DNA from: Candidatus Microgenomates bacterium
GTDB taxonomy: Bacteria > Patescibacteriota > Microgenomatia > UBA1406 > HO2-37-13b
DNA: 64,000 nt
Assembly (NCBI GenBank): GCA_025449735.1
Contig: JANWIV010000003.1
Coordinates: 62,001 to 126,000, forward strand
Direction of reading: 5' to 3'
In this document: positions 1 to 8,874 of the stretch, piece by piece
Numbering within the stretch: position 1 is the first letter of the stretch
How the letters are laid out: every line of letters starts with the position of its first letter
Notes under the pieces: generated by a model
What the model was told of the DNA's origin: nothing
The model's database searches: none
The model's input: the letters and a program-made list of their open reading frames with translations, nothing else
Made by a program: the position numbers and the translations under genes

Positions 1-1011
1 TCTGATATCTCGGGTGTAGAAAAATGACATAAATTTGATTAGTGCCAAGCTATAGATCAAAAGGGACAAAACTATGATTCGTGTTTTTTTTGTATAGTGA
101 CCAGCGAAAATACCAAAAAGAGCTGGTATAGATATGGCCGTACTCGTCAGGCGATGACTAAACCATAAATATCTTTCATTTTGACCAAAAACCACTCTCA
201 AATATGCCCAGAAATTTGGTAGAAAATAACTCGAAGAAAAACCCGAATTACCTCCTAAATTTTTATGATTAGAAAATATATTAGTTGAAAAAATATTAGC
301 TATCATCACCGCAGCTGATATGGCTGAGGCAGTGACAAAAGGCTTGATAAATTTTTTTGTTTCTTTGCTTTGCAATAACTTGAAACCATACAAAAGATAA
401 AAAGCCATTGTGAGCGGGAAGTTGGAAAATTTAATAAGCAGTATTAATATGCCGACACTCCCGGCAAGAAGGGATTTTAACTTTGAAACTGGAGAGATAA
501 ACAAATAGATAGCTAACATCGAGAAAAATAGCGTAATCGACTCGGCCATAAGCAGGCTTGGCAAAGTGTAGAAATAAAAATTGGTGACATAAAAAAAACC
601 AAGAGATCCTATCAAAAACAAATCTTCTTTTTTTTGATAAAACAAAATCTCTAATATCTTGACAAAAAATATTATTCCCCCAAACATGACTGCCAGATTG
701 GCAAAATAGAAAGCGCGCACATCATCAAAAATTGCAAAAAAGGGTAGCAGGTAAAGGCTATAAACTGGTGGAGTAACAATTTTGCTTTCAAAACCATATG
801 ATGTCATATTGAACCCCAGACCATGGACAAAATTCCAAGCGGGGACAGAGTAGTATAGAGTGTCGGGATAAGGCTCAAGGTTGGGAACCAAGGTACGTGT
901 ATTATATGGATTTTTGAATGCCAGTACGCTAAAAATAATAATCAAAATGAAACTAATTAAGAACACTCTTTTCTCAATAACCAAATTAGCCAGTTTTTTA
1001 ATATTTAACAT
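1..1011 (-). CDS. Membrane glycosyltransferase, GT39/ArnT-like (partial, C-terminus outside window)
   Basis: The minus frame is open from an ATG at 1011 to the window edge (337 codons, no stop). The product begins MLNIKKLANLVIEKRVF and continues with a first membrane helix, then an acidic-aromatic extracytoplasmic segment (EPYPDTLYYSVPAWNFVHG) and many hydrophobic helices, the architecture of polyprenyl-phosphate-sugar-dependent glycosyltransferases. The predicted role is transfer of a lipid-linked sugar at the outer membrane face. The start overlaps the stop of the upstream GT2 gene by 14 bp, so the two are probably translated as a unit. Family membership is inferred from architecture; the acceptor is unknown. 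Confidence 0.7.
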   Translation of the reverse strand, partial: MLNIKKLANLVIEKRVFLISFILIIIFSVLAFKNPYNTRTLVPNLEPYPDTLYYSVPAWNFVHGLGFNMTSYGFESKIVTPPVYSLYLLPFFAIFDDVRAFYFANLAVMFGGIIFFVKILEILFYQKKEDLFLIGSLGFFYVTNFYFYTLPSLLMAESITLFFSMLAIYLFISPVSKLKSLLAGSVGILILLIKFSNFPLTMAFYLLYGFKLLQSKETKKFIKPFVTASAISAAVMIANIFSTNIFSNHKNLGGNSGFSSSYFLPNFWAYLRVVFGQNERYLWFSHRLTSTAISIPALFGIFAGHYTKKTRIIVLSLLIYSLALIKFMSFFYTRDIR

Positions 1012-1684
1012 ACCAATAGGGGACTCGCATCAAAATAAAAAAAGCATCCAACAATGTGACTCCTTTATTCTTATCCATATAAATTGTATCAATAAGTGCT
1101 TCTTTAAAGGGCAATCTTTTTTTTCCAACAATAGCGGAGATTTCCGTCTCAACACCATAATTAGTTGACTGCCAAGAAATCGCATTAAACATACTACTTT
1201 TAATTCCCATAAAACCGCATAAAAGATCATGCCGGGCAATATGAAAAAAATTGCGAAAAATAAATCGCGCTAGTTGATTGCCCAGTCTTCGCGCCGCCGG
1301 CTCACGCCGAGACAGTTTGCGATAGCCAAATACCAATTGATTATTTTGAAGCGCGCTGACAAAAGTCTTTAGGTGCTTCGGGTTATGTTGCCTATCAGCA
1401 TCCATAAAAATCAAACCATCAAAATTCCTTTTTTTGACATAGTTGAGACCGGTTTTCATTGCACTCCCTTTTCCTAAATTTTTCTTATGTGAAATTAAGT
1501 GGAGATTGTCAAAATTTTTTCTGATAATTTCTATGGTAGCATCGGTCGAACCATCATTGACAATCACAATCGATATTATTTCTGGCAGAACTCGCACCTG
1601 AGATTGCAATTCTTTAAGAAATATTCGTAAGTATTTTTCTTCATTATAGACTGGGATGACAAGTGCTAGCTTCATGTTTAACAT
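998..1684 (-). CDS. GT2-family glycosyltransferase (polyprenyl-phosphate sugar synthase-like)
   Basis: A 228-residue GT-A fold enzyme. VIPVYNEE near the N-terminus, VNDGSTD around residue 43 and MDADRQHNP around residue 95 are the nucleotide-sugar and metal-binding motifs of family 2 enzymes related to dolichol-phosphate mannose synthase. There is no long C-terminal membrane domain, so it is probably a peripheral enzyme charging a polyprenyl phosphate with sugar for the neighbouring membrane transferases. The second Met (MKLALVIPV) at 1675 is an equally good start. It sits between two membrane glycosyltransferase genes and overlaps the downstream one by 14 bp. Confidence 0.85.
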   Translation of the reverse strand: MLNMKLALVIPVYNEEKYLRIFLKELQSQVRVLPEIISIVIVNDGSTDATIEIIRKNFDNLHLISHKKNLGKGSAMKTGLNYVKKRNFDGLIFMDADRQHNPKHLKTFVSALQNNQLVFGYRKLSRREPAARRLGNQLARFIFRNFFHIARHDLLCGFMGIKSSMFNAISWQSTNYGVETEISAIVGKKRLPFKEALIDTIYMDKNKGVTLLDAFFILMRVPYWYVKY

Positions 1685-1698
1685 CTTAGCACATAGAA

Positions 1699-3405
1699 TT
1701 ATTTAACGGTTTGTTTTCGGATACGCAGTTGAACACTGTTTTCTTCAATTTTATAAGTACTCAGAACCTCGGTATTATCTTTTATATATTGCCAAACCTC
1801 CCCACCTCGAGCCTCAGCCGATTCGACAAAAATAAGAAAGTGATAAGTATTTGCCTTTTCCAAGTCGCTAATAATTTCTTGCTCAGTCTTGTCAGTTCGC
1901 TCGCCGGTGAGATAAAGGTAACGGGTAGGATTTTTTATTTGAAAATATTCATACAGAATCGTATGGTTGGGAAAAATAAAAAGCGACATCGCTTTTTCAA
2001 CAGTAAGTTTCCTCTTAATTTCAGCTAAGGTTGTCGCTGACTCTGACTTAAGCTGGAGTCCAGCTATTTCTTCTCCGTCTGAAGTCAAATAGTGATACCT
2101 GAATTGGCTCGCACTTTGAAATTTTGGGATGACTGTACGTAAATTTATATAAGCAATGCTATGAAAGTAGTATCCGGCAGTAATGATGCCAGCGATAATA
2201 ATCGGCTTTGGATTGAACTTTTTTGGGCGCAGCAGGATAAATATTGAACTGACCGACAAAATATAGATGATTGGTTGTTTGATTAAAATAGTTAAATATG
2301 AAAAGATTGCAATCGCGCTTCCCCAAATTATGATTGGTAGCGGTCGAATCAATTCCCGGTGTTTATACAAGTTGTATGATAATTGACTCAATATAAAAGG
2401 AATAATTAGTGACAACCACATCAACCCGTACCACAAATGAGCTTCGTCCGACCTACCCAGTGCTGCGACATAAGCCAAGAGACTAAATACGGCAATTGTC
2501 AACACTGCTGAATTAATAGGTAAACTTAATTTTTTTGATTCAATTTGCATCGCTAGGCTTCCTGAAAAAAGCAGTGCCAAACTCGAAATAAAAATCAGTT
2601 TCATGTCGCCATCTGGTACAGAGAGACTCATATATCTGGGCTGTATTAAAAGTCCAAGTACTAAGGTGTCATATAAAAAATTTGTAATCGATCCGTTTAA
2701 AAGCAAAAGCAAAATAACCGGACCCCAAATAATCGTGAAACCAAGAATTAAATATCGATAATCCTTTTTTTTATTAATTTTTTTTGTCGCGATTAGATAT
2801 GACATTAGCAGCATTGCTCCCGCGTCAATTCGAAACAAAAATACCAGTCCCGCCAGCATTCCTAATACCATTTGCCTTTGAGTTGAAGATTGCCAAGTAC
2901 TAAGCTGTGCCAAAAAAAATAAGGCCAGGAAGACATGAATTTCTTGAGCGGAGCGGATAAAGGTAATGCTTATAAAAACCGTAAGCATTGCTAACCCCAC
3001 ACTGGTTAAAAATTTGCCAGTCTCATTTTTTAAAAACAATAAGTTTTCAAATAATTTCTGGGCCAGTAAAAATAAAATAATTGGAAATATCAAATGAGCC
3101 ATAAATAGAAGGGCCATTTGCGACGCTGGCACACTAGCACCAAAAATACTAAAAAAAATTGACTGGAGAAAATATCGCCCTGGCGGATATGGATTGCTAA
3201 AACTACTATACAATCGCTCGCCACGATATATATTAAGACCCGTCAAATAATTAATATCTAGGTCTGAAGGCCCAGCCAAAGACAAGGTTGGCTGCGAATT
3301 GGGGAGAACACTACCAAAAATAAACACTGAGAAGATGATTATCGGTAGAAGCAGTAAGAAATATTTTTTTATTGCCGCCATTTTATGCTTTTTTTGACTT
3401 GACAA
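1699..3405 (-). CDS. Multi-pass membrane glycosyltransferase-like protein
   Basis: A 568-residue protein with a first membrane helix at about residues 13-32, then a loop with GPSDLDINYLTGLNIYRGE and YPPGRYFLQ, then about ten hydrophobic helices and a soluble C-terminal domain of roughly 140 residues. The acidic pair in the first external loop is typical of GT-C enzymes using lipid-linked sugars. The gene overlaps the upstream DsbB-like gene by 23 bp and is followed 14 bp later by the GT2 gene, so the minus-strand genes 3922 to 1 look like one operon. The sugar and acceptor cannot be read from the sequence. Confidence 0.7.
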   Translation of the reverse strand: MSSQKKHKMAAIKKYFLLLLPIIIFSVFIFGSVLPNSQPTLSLAGPSDLDINYLTGLNIYRGERLYSSFSNPYPPGRYFLQSIFFSIFGASVPASQMALLFMAHLIFPIILFLLAQKLFENLLFLKNETGKFLTSVGLAMLTVFISITFIRSAQEIHVFLALFFLAQLSTWQSSTQRQMVLGMLAGLVFLFRIDAGAMLLMSYLIATKKINKKKDYRYLILGFTIIWGPVILLLLLNGSITNFLYDTLVLGLLIQPRYMSLSVPDGDMKLIFISSLALLFSGSLAMQIESKKLSLPINSAVLTIAVFSLLAYVAALGRSDEAHLWYGLMWLSLIIPFILSQLSYNLYKHRELIRPLPIIIWGSAIAIFSYLTILIKQPIIYILSVSSIFILLRPKKFNPKPIIIAGIITAGYYFHSIAYINLRTVIPKFQSASQFRYHYLTSDGEEIAGLQLKSESATTLAEIKRKLTVEKAMSLFIFPNHTILYEYFQIKNPTRYLYLTGERTDKTEQEIISDLEKANTYHFLIFVESAEARGGEVWQYIKDNTEVLSTYKIEENSVQLRIRKQTVK

Positions 3406-3922
3406 GAAAAAGCAATGTCAAGATCAATAGAGAAGCGGTCATCGCCATTAAGGGGATAGTAATATAACCAAAGGTCATAAAAAATCGCTCCGTACAGGAG
3501 ACAGAATAGCCGATGCTAGCGCAAGGAATCAGGGGATTATAGGTAATTTGCTCATAATAATGCACTGCTGAGATTGTGGCGGCAATTCCGGCGAGGGTCA
3601 TACTATATGGCAATATCACTTTTTCGCGCCTATATATGGCTAACCCCAAAAAAATCACCTGAGGATAAATAAAAATTCGTTGATACCAACATAACATGCA
3701 AGGCGTAAGCCCAGCAACATCAGAATAAAAAAGGCTACCAAAAGTTGCCATAAGAGCGACGATAAAGGCTAATTTAAATGAATGGGGGCTGATCTTTTTT
3801 TGAATGATTGAAAAATGCCGTCGTGAAAATAAATAAAGCGTCAAGGTGATTAAGATAAATATTTGTCCAAAAACTGTAAGAGTAGATAGCAGTTGAGTGA
3901 TCGCGGTTCGCCATTCTTCCAT
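3383..3922 (-). CDS. Disulfide bond formation protein, DsbB/BdbC family
   Basis: A 179-residue membrane protein with four predicted helices. The first external loop has Cys75-Met-Leu-Cys78 within TPCMLCWYQR, and the second loop has Cys134 and Cys143, giving the two redox-active pairs expected of a quinone-coupled oxidase that re-oxidises a DsbA-like thiol oxidase. The CxxCWYQR signature is diagnostic of the family. A TATAAT box lies 8 nt upstream of the ATG, so this gene probably opens the minus-strand glycosylation operon. A second thiol oxidase family (VKOR) is encoded at 20883-21305. Confidence 0.88.
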   Translation of the reverse strand: MEEWRTAITQLLSTLTVFGQIFILITLTLYLFSRRHFSIIQKKISPHSFKLAFIVALMATFGSLFYSDVAGLTPCMLCWYQRIFIYPQVIFLGLAIYRREKVILPYSMTLAGIAATISAVHYYEQITYNPLIPCASIGYSVSCTERFFMTFGYITIPLMAMTASLLILTLLFLVKSKKA

Positions 3923-4041
3923 AAGGCTTAATTATAACATAGTCAATACAAAGAGAGATATTGAGTAAATTAGGGTTAAAAAAACAATAACAATTCGAAT
4001 TGATTGAGTATCTTAATTTTGATTAATTAGATTTATCAGAT

Positions 4042-4179
4042 TCATCCGCCATAGTTTGAGATCTTCTCAAGGCCAGGTACTGCGCCTCCCAAAAAGAGGG
4101 TCAGAATAATGACCAGAGCGAGCAAGAGCCCAAAGGCTAGAATCGGCTGAGAAATCGCGTGTTGCGCTTTTTTTGCCAT
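4042..4179 (-). CDS. Small single-pass membrane protein, 45 residues
   Basis: This short frame runs from ATG at 4179 to TGA at 4042. It encodes a basic N-terminus (MAKKAQH), one hydrophobic helix of about 22 residues with an internal proline, and a short polar tail ending GLEKISNYGG. The composition is that of a real small membrane protein rather than random translation. It stands alone between the DsbB-like and obg genes. I do not recognise it; a short preprotein-translocase-type or assembly subunit is possible but unsupported. Confidence 0.5.
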   Translation of the reverse strand: MAKKAQHAISQPILAFGLLLALVIILTLFLGGAVPGLEKISNYGG

Positions 4180-4261
4180 ATACAATATGTATAGCGAGAA
4201 TCAAATTTAATGTCAAGCGATATTTACTCTAAGCTATAGTATGACATCATAAGAAGTACTT

Positions 4262-5224
4262 TCATGTAGCGTTCTCATCTATTTTATTAGTCAAAATTGA
4301 TTTTAATTGTTTTAGGCTTTTTTCATCAAAAATTGAAATTGGCATTGACTCTTTGTTTAGCTTTTTTAAAGTATTTATTTTTTTTGTAATCTCCTGACTA
4401 TCAATAAGATCGGTTTTGGTAAGCAAAATTATTGATTTTTTTTCAAGTAGTAGGGGATTGTGATTTGTCATCTCAGTGACGACAGTATGAAAGTCCCCTT
4501 CCAAATCTGTCGACTCCGCCGATATGCAATGCAGAAGCAGACTCACCTTTTCGATGTGTTTTAAAAATTTAATTCCCAATCCTCGGCCAGCTGAAGCTCC
4601 TTCAATAAGACCCGGAATATCAGCAATAATTTTCCCATCAATTGCACCTAGATTTGGTGACAGCGTCGTAAAAGGATAATCAGCAATCCGAGCTTGAGCT
4701 GCTGTCAAGGTATTGAGCAAGCTGCTTTTGCCAGCATTGGGCAGACCTATGAGTCCAAAATCGGCAATCAATCGAAGAATTATCTTGGTATTTAGAGTTT
4801 GGCCTTCTTTGCCTGCTTTGGCTTCTTTTGGGGTGCGATTTATTGCCGACTTCAGCGCATCATTGCCGAGTCCCCCCTCGCCTCCCCGACATAACAGGAC
4901 CTGATCATCCTTGCTATTTAGCTCGATTTCATCGCCGCTATCAAGATCTTTGATTGTCGTCCCCAATGGAAAATCAATATACAAATTTTTACCGTCTTTT
5001 CCAGCGCGCCGATTCATCTCGCCAGGTCGACCGTCTTCGGCTGCAAGCTTTGTCACGCTGGCATATTTATTGAGACTTGATAGCTGAAGATCAACTCGAG
5101 CATAAATGTCCCCTCCGCGGCCACCGTTCCCCCCACTTGGTCCGCCTCGCTTGGGGAAAAAAGAGATCTTACCATCACCGCCGCGACCGGCAATTAGATT
5201 TATTGTTACTTCGTCTACAAACAT
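4262..5224 (-). CDS. obg: GTPase Obg/CgtA, ribosome assembly
   Basis: A 320-residue protein. The N-terminal glycine-rich Obg domain (residues 1 to about 157) carries repeated GGxGG segments such as GGPSGGNGGRGGD. The G domain follows, with G1 GLPNAGKSSLLN, G3 DIPGLIEGA and G4 LTKTDL. Obg binds the 50S subunit and takes part in late ribosome assembly and the stringent response. The C-terminal OCT domain found in some homologues is absent, and the protein ends soon after the G domain. The ATG lies 8 nt downstream of a TATAAT box on the minus strand, with no Shine-Dalgarno, consistent with a leaderless message. Confidence 0.95.
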   Translation of the reverse strand: MFVDEVTINLIAGRGGDGKISFFPKRGGPSGGNGGRGGDIYARVDLQLSSLNKYASVTKLAAEDGRPGEMNRRAGKDGKNLYIDFPLGTTIKDLDSGDEIELNSKDDQVLLCRGGEGGLGNDALKSAINRTPKEAKAGKEGQTLNTKIILRLIADFGLIGLPNAGKSSLLNTLTAAQARIADYPFTTLSPNLGAIDGKIIADIPGLIEGASAGRGLGIKFLKHIEKVSLLLHCISAESTDLEGDFHTVVTEMTNHNPLLLEKKSIILLTKTDLIDSQEITKKINTLKKLNKESMPISIFDEKSLKQLKSILTNKIDENAT

Positions 5225-5338
5225 ATTTTCTTATTATAACAATAATAAGCTCATTTGACCTTAGACTGATATCGTAATCTAAAAACGACGTTGAAATTAA
5301 TAATAAGTATATAAGTTTGTGATTGCTATAATGAAAGT
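5225..5338. promoter_or_regulatory. Divergent promoter region between obg and the ferric-reductase-like gene
   Basis: On the plus strand an extended -10 (TGC then TATAAT, 5327-5332) lies 6 nt before the ATG at 5339. On the minus strand a TATAAT (5233-5238) lies 8 nt before the obg ATG at 5224. Neither has a good -35 box. The spacings imply that transcription begins at or next to the start codon. Confidence 0.6.
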
Positions 5339-6100
5339 ATGACCGACTCAAGTCAGACCTCATTAAAAAAAGAAACTGTTACGGTCGACTCAAAAATTAA
5401 ATATTTAAAAGTATTTAATTTCATTTTGTTATTATTTTTTATCTTTTCAGTTTATCTCTATTTGCGACGTGGTTATTATGACTTATATATCATCAATAAA
5501 GTCTTTGCCAATATAGCTGCCACTCAACTAGGCATCGTACTCCTGCTTGGTCCACTTTCCCGATATTTTAATATTTTTGATCATTTTGCCGCTTTAAGAA
5601 AAGAAATCGGGATCACCACGGCGATTTTAATAATGCCCCATGTCATCTCATCAATTTTTTTTCTTGGTGACCACTTTTCCTGGGATCGGTATTTGACAAC
5701 TGGATTAATTCCTTTTGTATTCGGTCTCATTGCAACGACAATACTTCTTTTTTTATTCATGATTTCAAACAAACGCTCAATGGAATTGCTTGGTGCCGGA
5801 CCGTGGCGACTCATTCAAAAATGGGGGGTTCGATTGGGTTTCTTTGCCGTTGCTATTCACGTCTTTGTGATGAAATTTTCAGGTTGGCTTAGTTGGTATG
5901 AAAAGGGAGGAAGCGACGATCTAATCCATCCTGAATGGCCGGGATTAGGACTGCTCGTTGGTTGGTTTATTGGGTTTGTAATCATTATCAGGATTTCAGA
6001 ATTATTAAGTCCTCGCTTAGGCAAACTCTGTTGCTATATGTTGTTTCTATTACCGCTTATATACATCCTGACTTTTATTTGGGGCAATCAATTCGCATAA
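5339..6100 (+). CDS. Ferric reductase-like transmembrane domain protein
   Basis: A 253-residue protein with about six hydrophobic helices. Histidines occur in helix contexts (DHFAALRKE, IMPHVISS, AIHVFVMK), resembling the haem-liganding histidines of the ferric reductase-like/MsrQ transmembrane domain. Such proteins carry electrons across the membrane through b-type haem. No flavin or NAD-binding domain follows, so it would need a partner. The gene is monocistronic, with an extended -10 box 6 nt upstream of the ATG. The superfamily call is fairly sure; the electron acceptor is unknown, and no periplasmic MsrP-type partner is adjacent. Confidence 0.65.
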   Translation: MTDSSQTSLKKETVTVDSKIKYLKVFNFILLLFFIFSVYLYLRRGYYDLYIINKVFANIAATQLGIVLLLGPLSRYFNIFDHFAALRKEIGITTAILIMPHVISSIFFLGDHFSWDRYLTTGLIPFVFGLIATTILLFLFMISNKRSMELLGAGPWRLIQKWGVRLGFFAVAIHVFVMKFSGWLSWYEKGGSDDLIHPEWPGLGLLVGWFIGFVIIIRISELLSPRLGKLCCYMLFLLPLIYILTFIWGNQFA

Positions 6101-6240
6101 ATTCTCCCAATTGATAATTTTAGATCGACTAGGCCTTTATTTAAAATAGTCAACGGCTTAATTAGACTTGCTAAAAAGGATTCTATAAATATAATAGTAA
6201 TGCACTGACAAGTTCGTTATGAAATGGCAATAACTTCAAC

Positions 6241-7200
6241 ATGAAAGTATTTAACGATAAAATGGTAACGATACTTGACCCTACGCTTATTTCCACTCTT
6301 GAGCGCATTCGGAGATCGCGAAATTTCAATCCCAAAAAATATATCGATAGGAAAAAGAAGCTTCTCAATAACTATATGAAAAAGCATCAACTTCGATCCT
6401 GCGTGATTGGCTTAAGTGGTGGCGTTGACTCTGCCGTTGTTTTAGGGATAATTAAAGAAGCTTCTAAAGTTCAGAATTCACCAATTGAAAAAATTGTCCC
6501 CGTAATTTTGCCGGTCAATTTAAAAAAATATGCCACCAATCAAAACGATGCCATAAATAAAGCTAAAAGGCTTTGCAAGTCGCTTGAGATAGATTCTTTT
6601 GTTATTGATCTATCAGCAAGCTTCATGATATTAAAGAAAGCCACTGATAAAAGTTTAAAAATAACAGGAGATGACTGGTCTGGAGGGCAATTAGTCTCAT
6701 ATTTAAGAACTCCAGCGCTATATTACATAACCAGTCTACTAGTTCAAAAAAACTCTCCGGGAATTGTCTGTGGCACCACTAACCGAGATGAAGGTGCCTA
6801 TTTGGGTTTTTTTGGCAAATCAGGAGACGGTATGGTTGACATACAATTAATTTCCGACCTACATAAAAGTGAAGTCTATGAAACCGCCAAACTCTTAAAA
6901 ATTCCTAATATAATAACTGTTAGTCCACCAACCGGAGATATGTATGATGGTCGAGTCGATGAGGAAGTGTTTGGCGTCCCTTATGATTTTGTTGAGCTTT
7001 ACCTTTCATTCCTCACTTTAAATGACAGTAAAAAAAAGCAGTTAATCAGTAAATGGTCTGAAAAAACATACCGCCAATTTAAGATTTGTCAAAATAAACT
7101 GGAAAAACTTCATCGCTATAATTCACACAAATATATTGGAAAATCGCCTTCAATACATTTTGATGTTATGGAAAGAACAGTTCCTGGAGGATGGCTGTGA
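6241..7200 (+). CDS. nadE: NAD+ synthetase, ammonia-dependent (NadE family)
   Basis: A 319-residue enzyme. The ATP-pyrophosphatase P-loop GLSGGVDSAVVLG lies at about residues 59-71, and the C-terminal half has GTTNRDEGAYLGFFGKSGDG and SPPTGDMYDGRVDEE, matching the adenylate and deamido-NAD binding segments of NadE. It would amidate nicotinate adenine dinucleotide to NAD+. There is no glutaminase domain, so ammonia or another donor is used. The next gene overlaps by 10 bp and encodes the preceding step (NadD-like), so the two may channel substrate. The first gene of a four-gene operon. Confidence 0.88.
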   Translation: MKVFNDKMVTILDPTLISTLERIRRSRNFNPKKYIDRKKKLLNNYMKKHQLRSCVIGLSGGVDSAVVLGIIKEASKVQNSPIEKIVPVILPVNLKKYATNQNDAINKAKRLCKSLEIDSFVIDLSASFMILKKATDKSLKITGDDWSGGQLVSYLRTPALYYITSLLVQKNSPGIVCGTTNRDEGAYLGFFGKSGDGMVDIQLISDLHKSEVYETAKLLKIPNIITVSPPTGDMYDGRVDEEVFGVPYDFVELYLSFLTLNDSKKKQLISKWSEKTYRQFKICQNKLEKLHRYNSHKYIGKSPSIHFDVMERTVPGGWL

Positions 7201-8861
7201 AAAACCGCCTAACAGAAAAAATAAACCGAGATCCTTATTTTTCGTCAACACTGGACTACTACAAAAATGTAAATAAAGTAATTGAGGCGGGATTTTTTGA
7301 TGATGGTGTGGCGATTAATAAAAAAAGTTATCGAGACAGTTTAAATTGGCTAACAACTCCTTTATATAAAATTAAATCTTCTCCAAAAATAAGTAAACCC
7401 GTCGTGCTTTTGACAACTGGAGGATTTATGCCGATTCACTCTGAACATATTCGCATGATGGAAATAGCCAAACAATCAATTGAATTAGTAGGCAGGACCG
7501 TAATCGGTGGCTACCTTTCGCTATCCCATGATGATTATGTAAAAAATAAATTTCTGAATGAGAATTATATTAGCTCTGAGAAAAGAATTTATTTATGTGA
7601 AAAGGTAGTTGCCGATGATCCTTGGCTAATGGTTGACCCCTGGGAAGCAAGGTATAATAAAATTCCGCTTACCTTCACCGCTGTCACAACGCGTCTACAA
7701 AAATACTTAAGAAAACATACCTTACTGCCTGTTGAAGTTGTTTATGTATTTGGTGGTGATAATGCTGCTTTTGCAAGAGCCTTTATTGCCAAAGGCACCT
7801 GTGTTTGTGTCAAACGACCTGGCTATGATGTGGTTCAAAACAGAATCGAAAATGAACCGCCAATTGCAAGCAACAAGAATATTCTTTTTTCTGAGATGTG
7901 GACCAAGAAACCAGGAATTTCATCAAGAGAGATCCGAACTGGAATGATTAACCATGTCCCAAGAATAATTCAGAAAGATTTTGAAAATTGGGGTTATTCC
8001 GAAAAAAAAACTAAAAATCCTGAAAGTCTTGTTTATTTTATACGGGATGATTCATCATGGGCATTATCAAACTGGATTCATTTAGTAAATAAGAAAAAAT
8101 TAGAAAGAGCTAAGGACGCTTTTTTAAAAGGATTAATTGGACAGATGGATCGCGCCATCGAAGAAAATACCTCAATACAAATTTTAAATTTGAAAGAGCA
8201 ACTGACTGTCGTCAACAATTTATCAAAAAATAATCAAATAATAAATATCGATGTCTGTACTGGAGGGGACTTTAAACTAAATGTTTCCAGGCTTTTCGGC
8301 CTGAGCAGTGGCCAATGTCATCTGGAAAAAGTAATCAATCGTCCTGGTTACTTAGCGCTAAATAATCAATCAAAAAAAATACCCATGGGAAATTATTTAT
8401 TGCTAGATGATGATGTCGCTACTGGATCAACCACCGAATTTGTTAGTCAACTATTTCCAAAAAAGATTGGAATAAAAGAGATAAAAAGCATTCTTGAAAT
8501 ACAGGTTAAAAATAAATTAAGTCGATCAAGAATAGCTGACGTTGTTGATTTTAGAGATTTTATTTTTGGCTCACGTGATGGTGGATTGGTCGTCAAGCTG
8601 CCTAATGGTTTGGTTTGTCGGGCACCATATGTGCTGCCTTATGTATCGCTTTCATTTCGTGCCAAAATTATGCCCCAAGAAGAATACCGGCTTTCCCAAA
8701 AACTTTGGCAGCTTAATCTTAAATTTTATCAACAAATTGGTAAAGTGCCACTATCTTTGACTGATAAATATTTCCAACGCCTTATGACATATATTGGATT
8801 TAATAAAAATGATGACATGACCAGTATTTGTCAATGGCATATTAAAATGATGGCGATGTAA
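7191..8861 (+). CDS. NadD-like nucleotidyltransferase fused to a type I phosphoribosyltransferase domain
   Basis: A 556-residue two-domain protein. After about 70 residues comes a nucleotidyltransferase domain with GGFMPIHSEH (residues 77-86, the HxGH site as HSEH) and SSREIRTGM (the ISSTxIR-type motif), as in nicotinate-mononucleotide adenylyltransferases. The C-terminal half contains LLLDDDVATGSTTEF around residues 402-416, an excellent PRPP-binding signature of type I phosphoribosyltransferases. NadD plus a type I PRTase is not a fusion I recognise, because the known NAD-pathway PRTases are type II. The start overlaps nadE, and an ATP-grasp gene follows after 13 bp. The domain calls are firm; the substrate of the PRTase is unknown. 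Confidence 0.8.
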   Translation: MAVKNRLTEKINRDPYFSSTLDYYKNVNKVIEAGFFDDGVAINKKSYRDSLNWLTTPLYKIKSSPKISKPVVLLTTGGFMPIHSEHIRMMEIAKQSIELVGRTVIGGYLSLSHDDYVKNKFLNENYISSEKRIYLCEKVVADDPWLMVDPWEARYNKIPLTFTAVTTRLQKYLRKHTLLPVEVVYVFGGDNAAFARAFIAKGTCVCVKRPGYDVVQNRIENEPPIASNKNILFSEMWTKKPGISSREIRTGMINHVPRIIQKDFENWGYSEKKTKNPESLVYFIRDDSSWALSNWIHLVNKKKLERAKDAFLKGLIGQMDRAIEENTSIQILNLKEQLTVVNNLSKNNQIINIDVCTGGDFKLNVSRLFGLSSGQCHLEKVINRPGYLALNNQSKKIPMGNYLLLDDDVATGSTTEFVSQLFPKKIGIKEIKSILEIQVKNKLSRSRIADVVDFRDFIFGSRDGGLVVKLPNGLVCRAPYVLPYVSLSFRAKIMPQEEYRLSQKLWQLNLKFYQQIGKVPLSLTDKYFQRLMTYIGFNKNDDMTSICQWHIKMMAM

Positions 8862-8874
8862 CTGCAATTCAAAT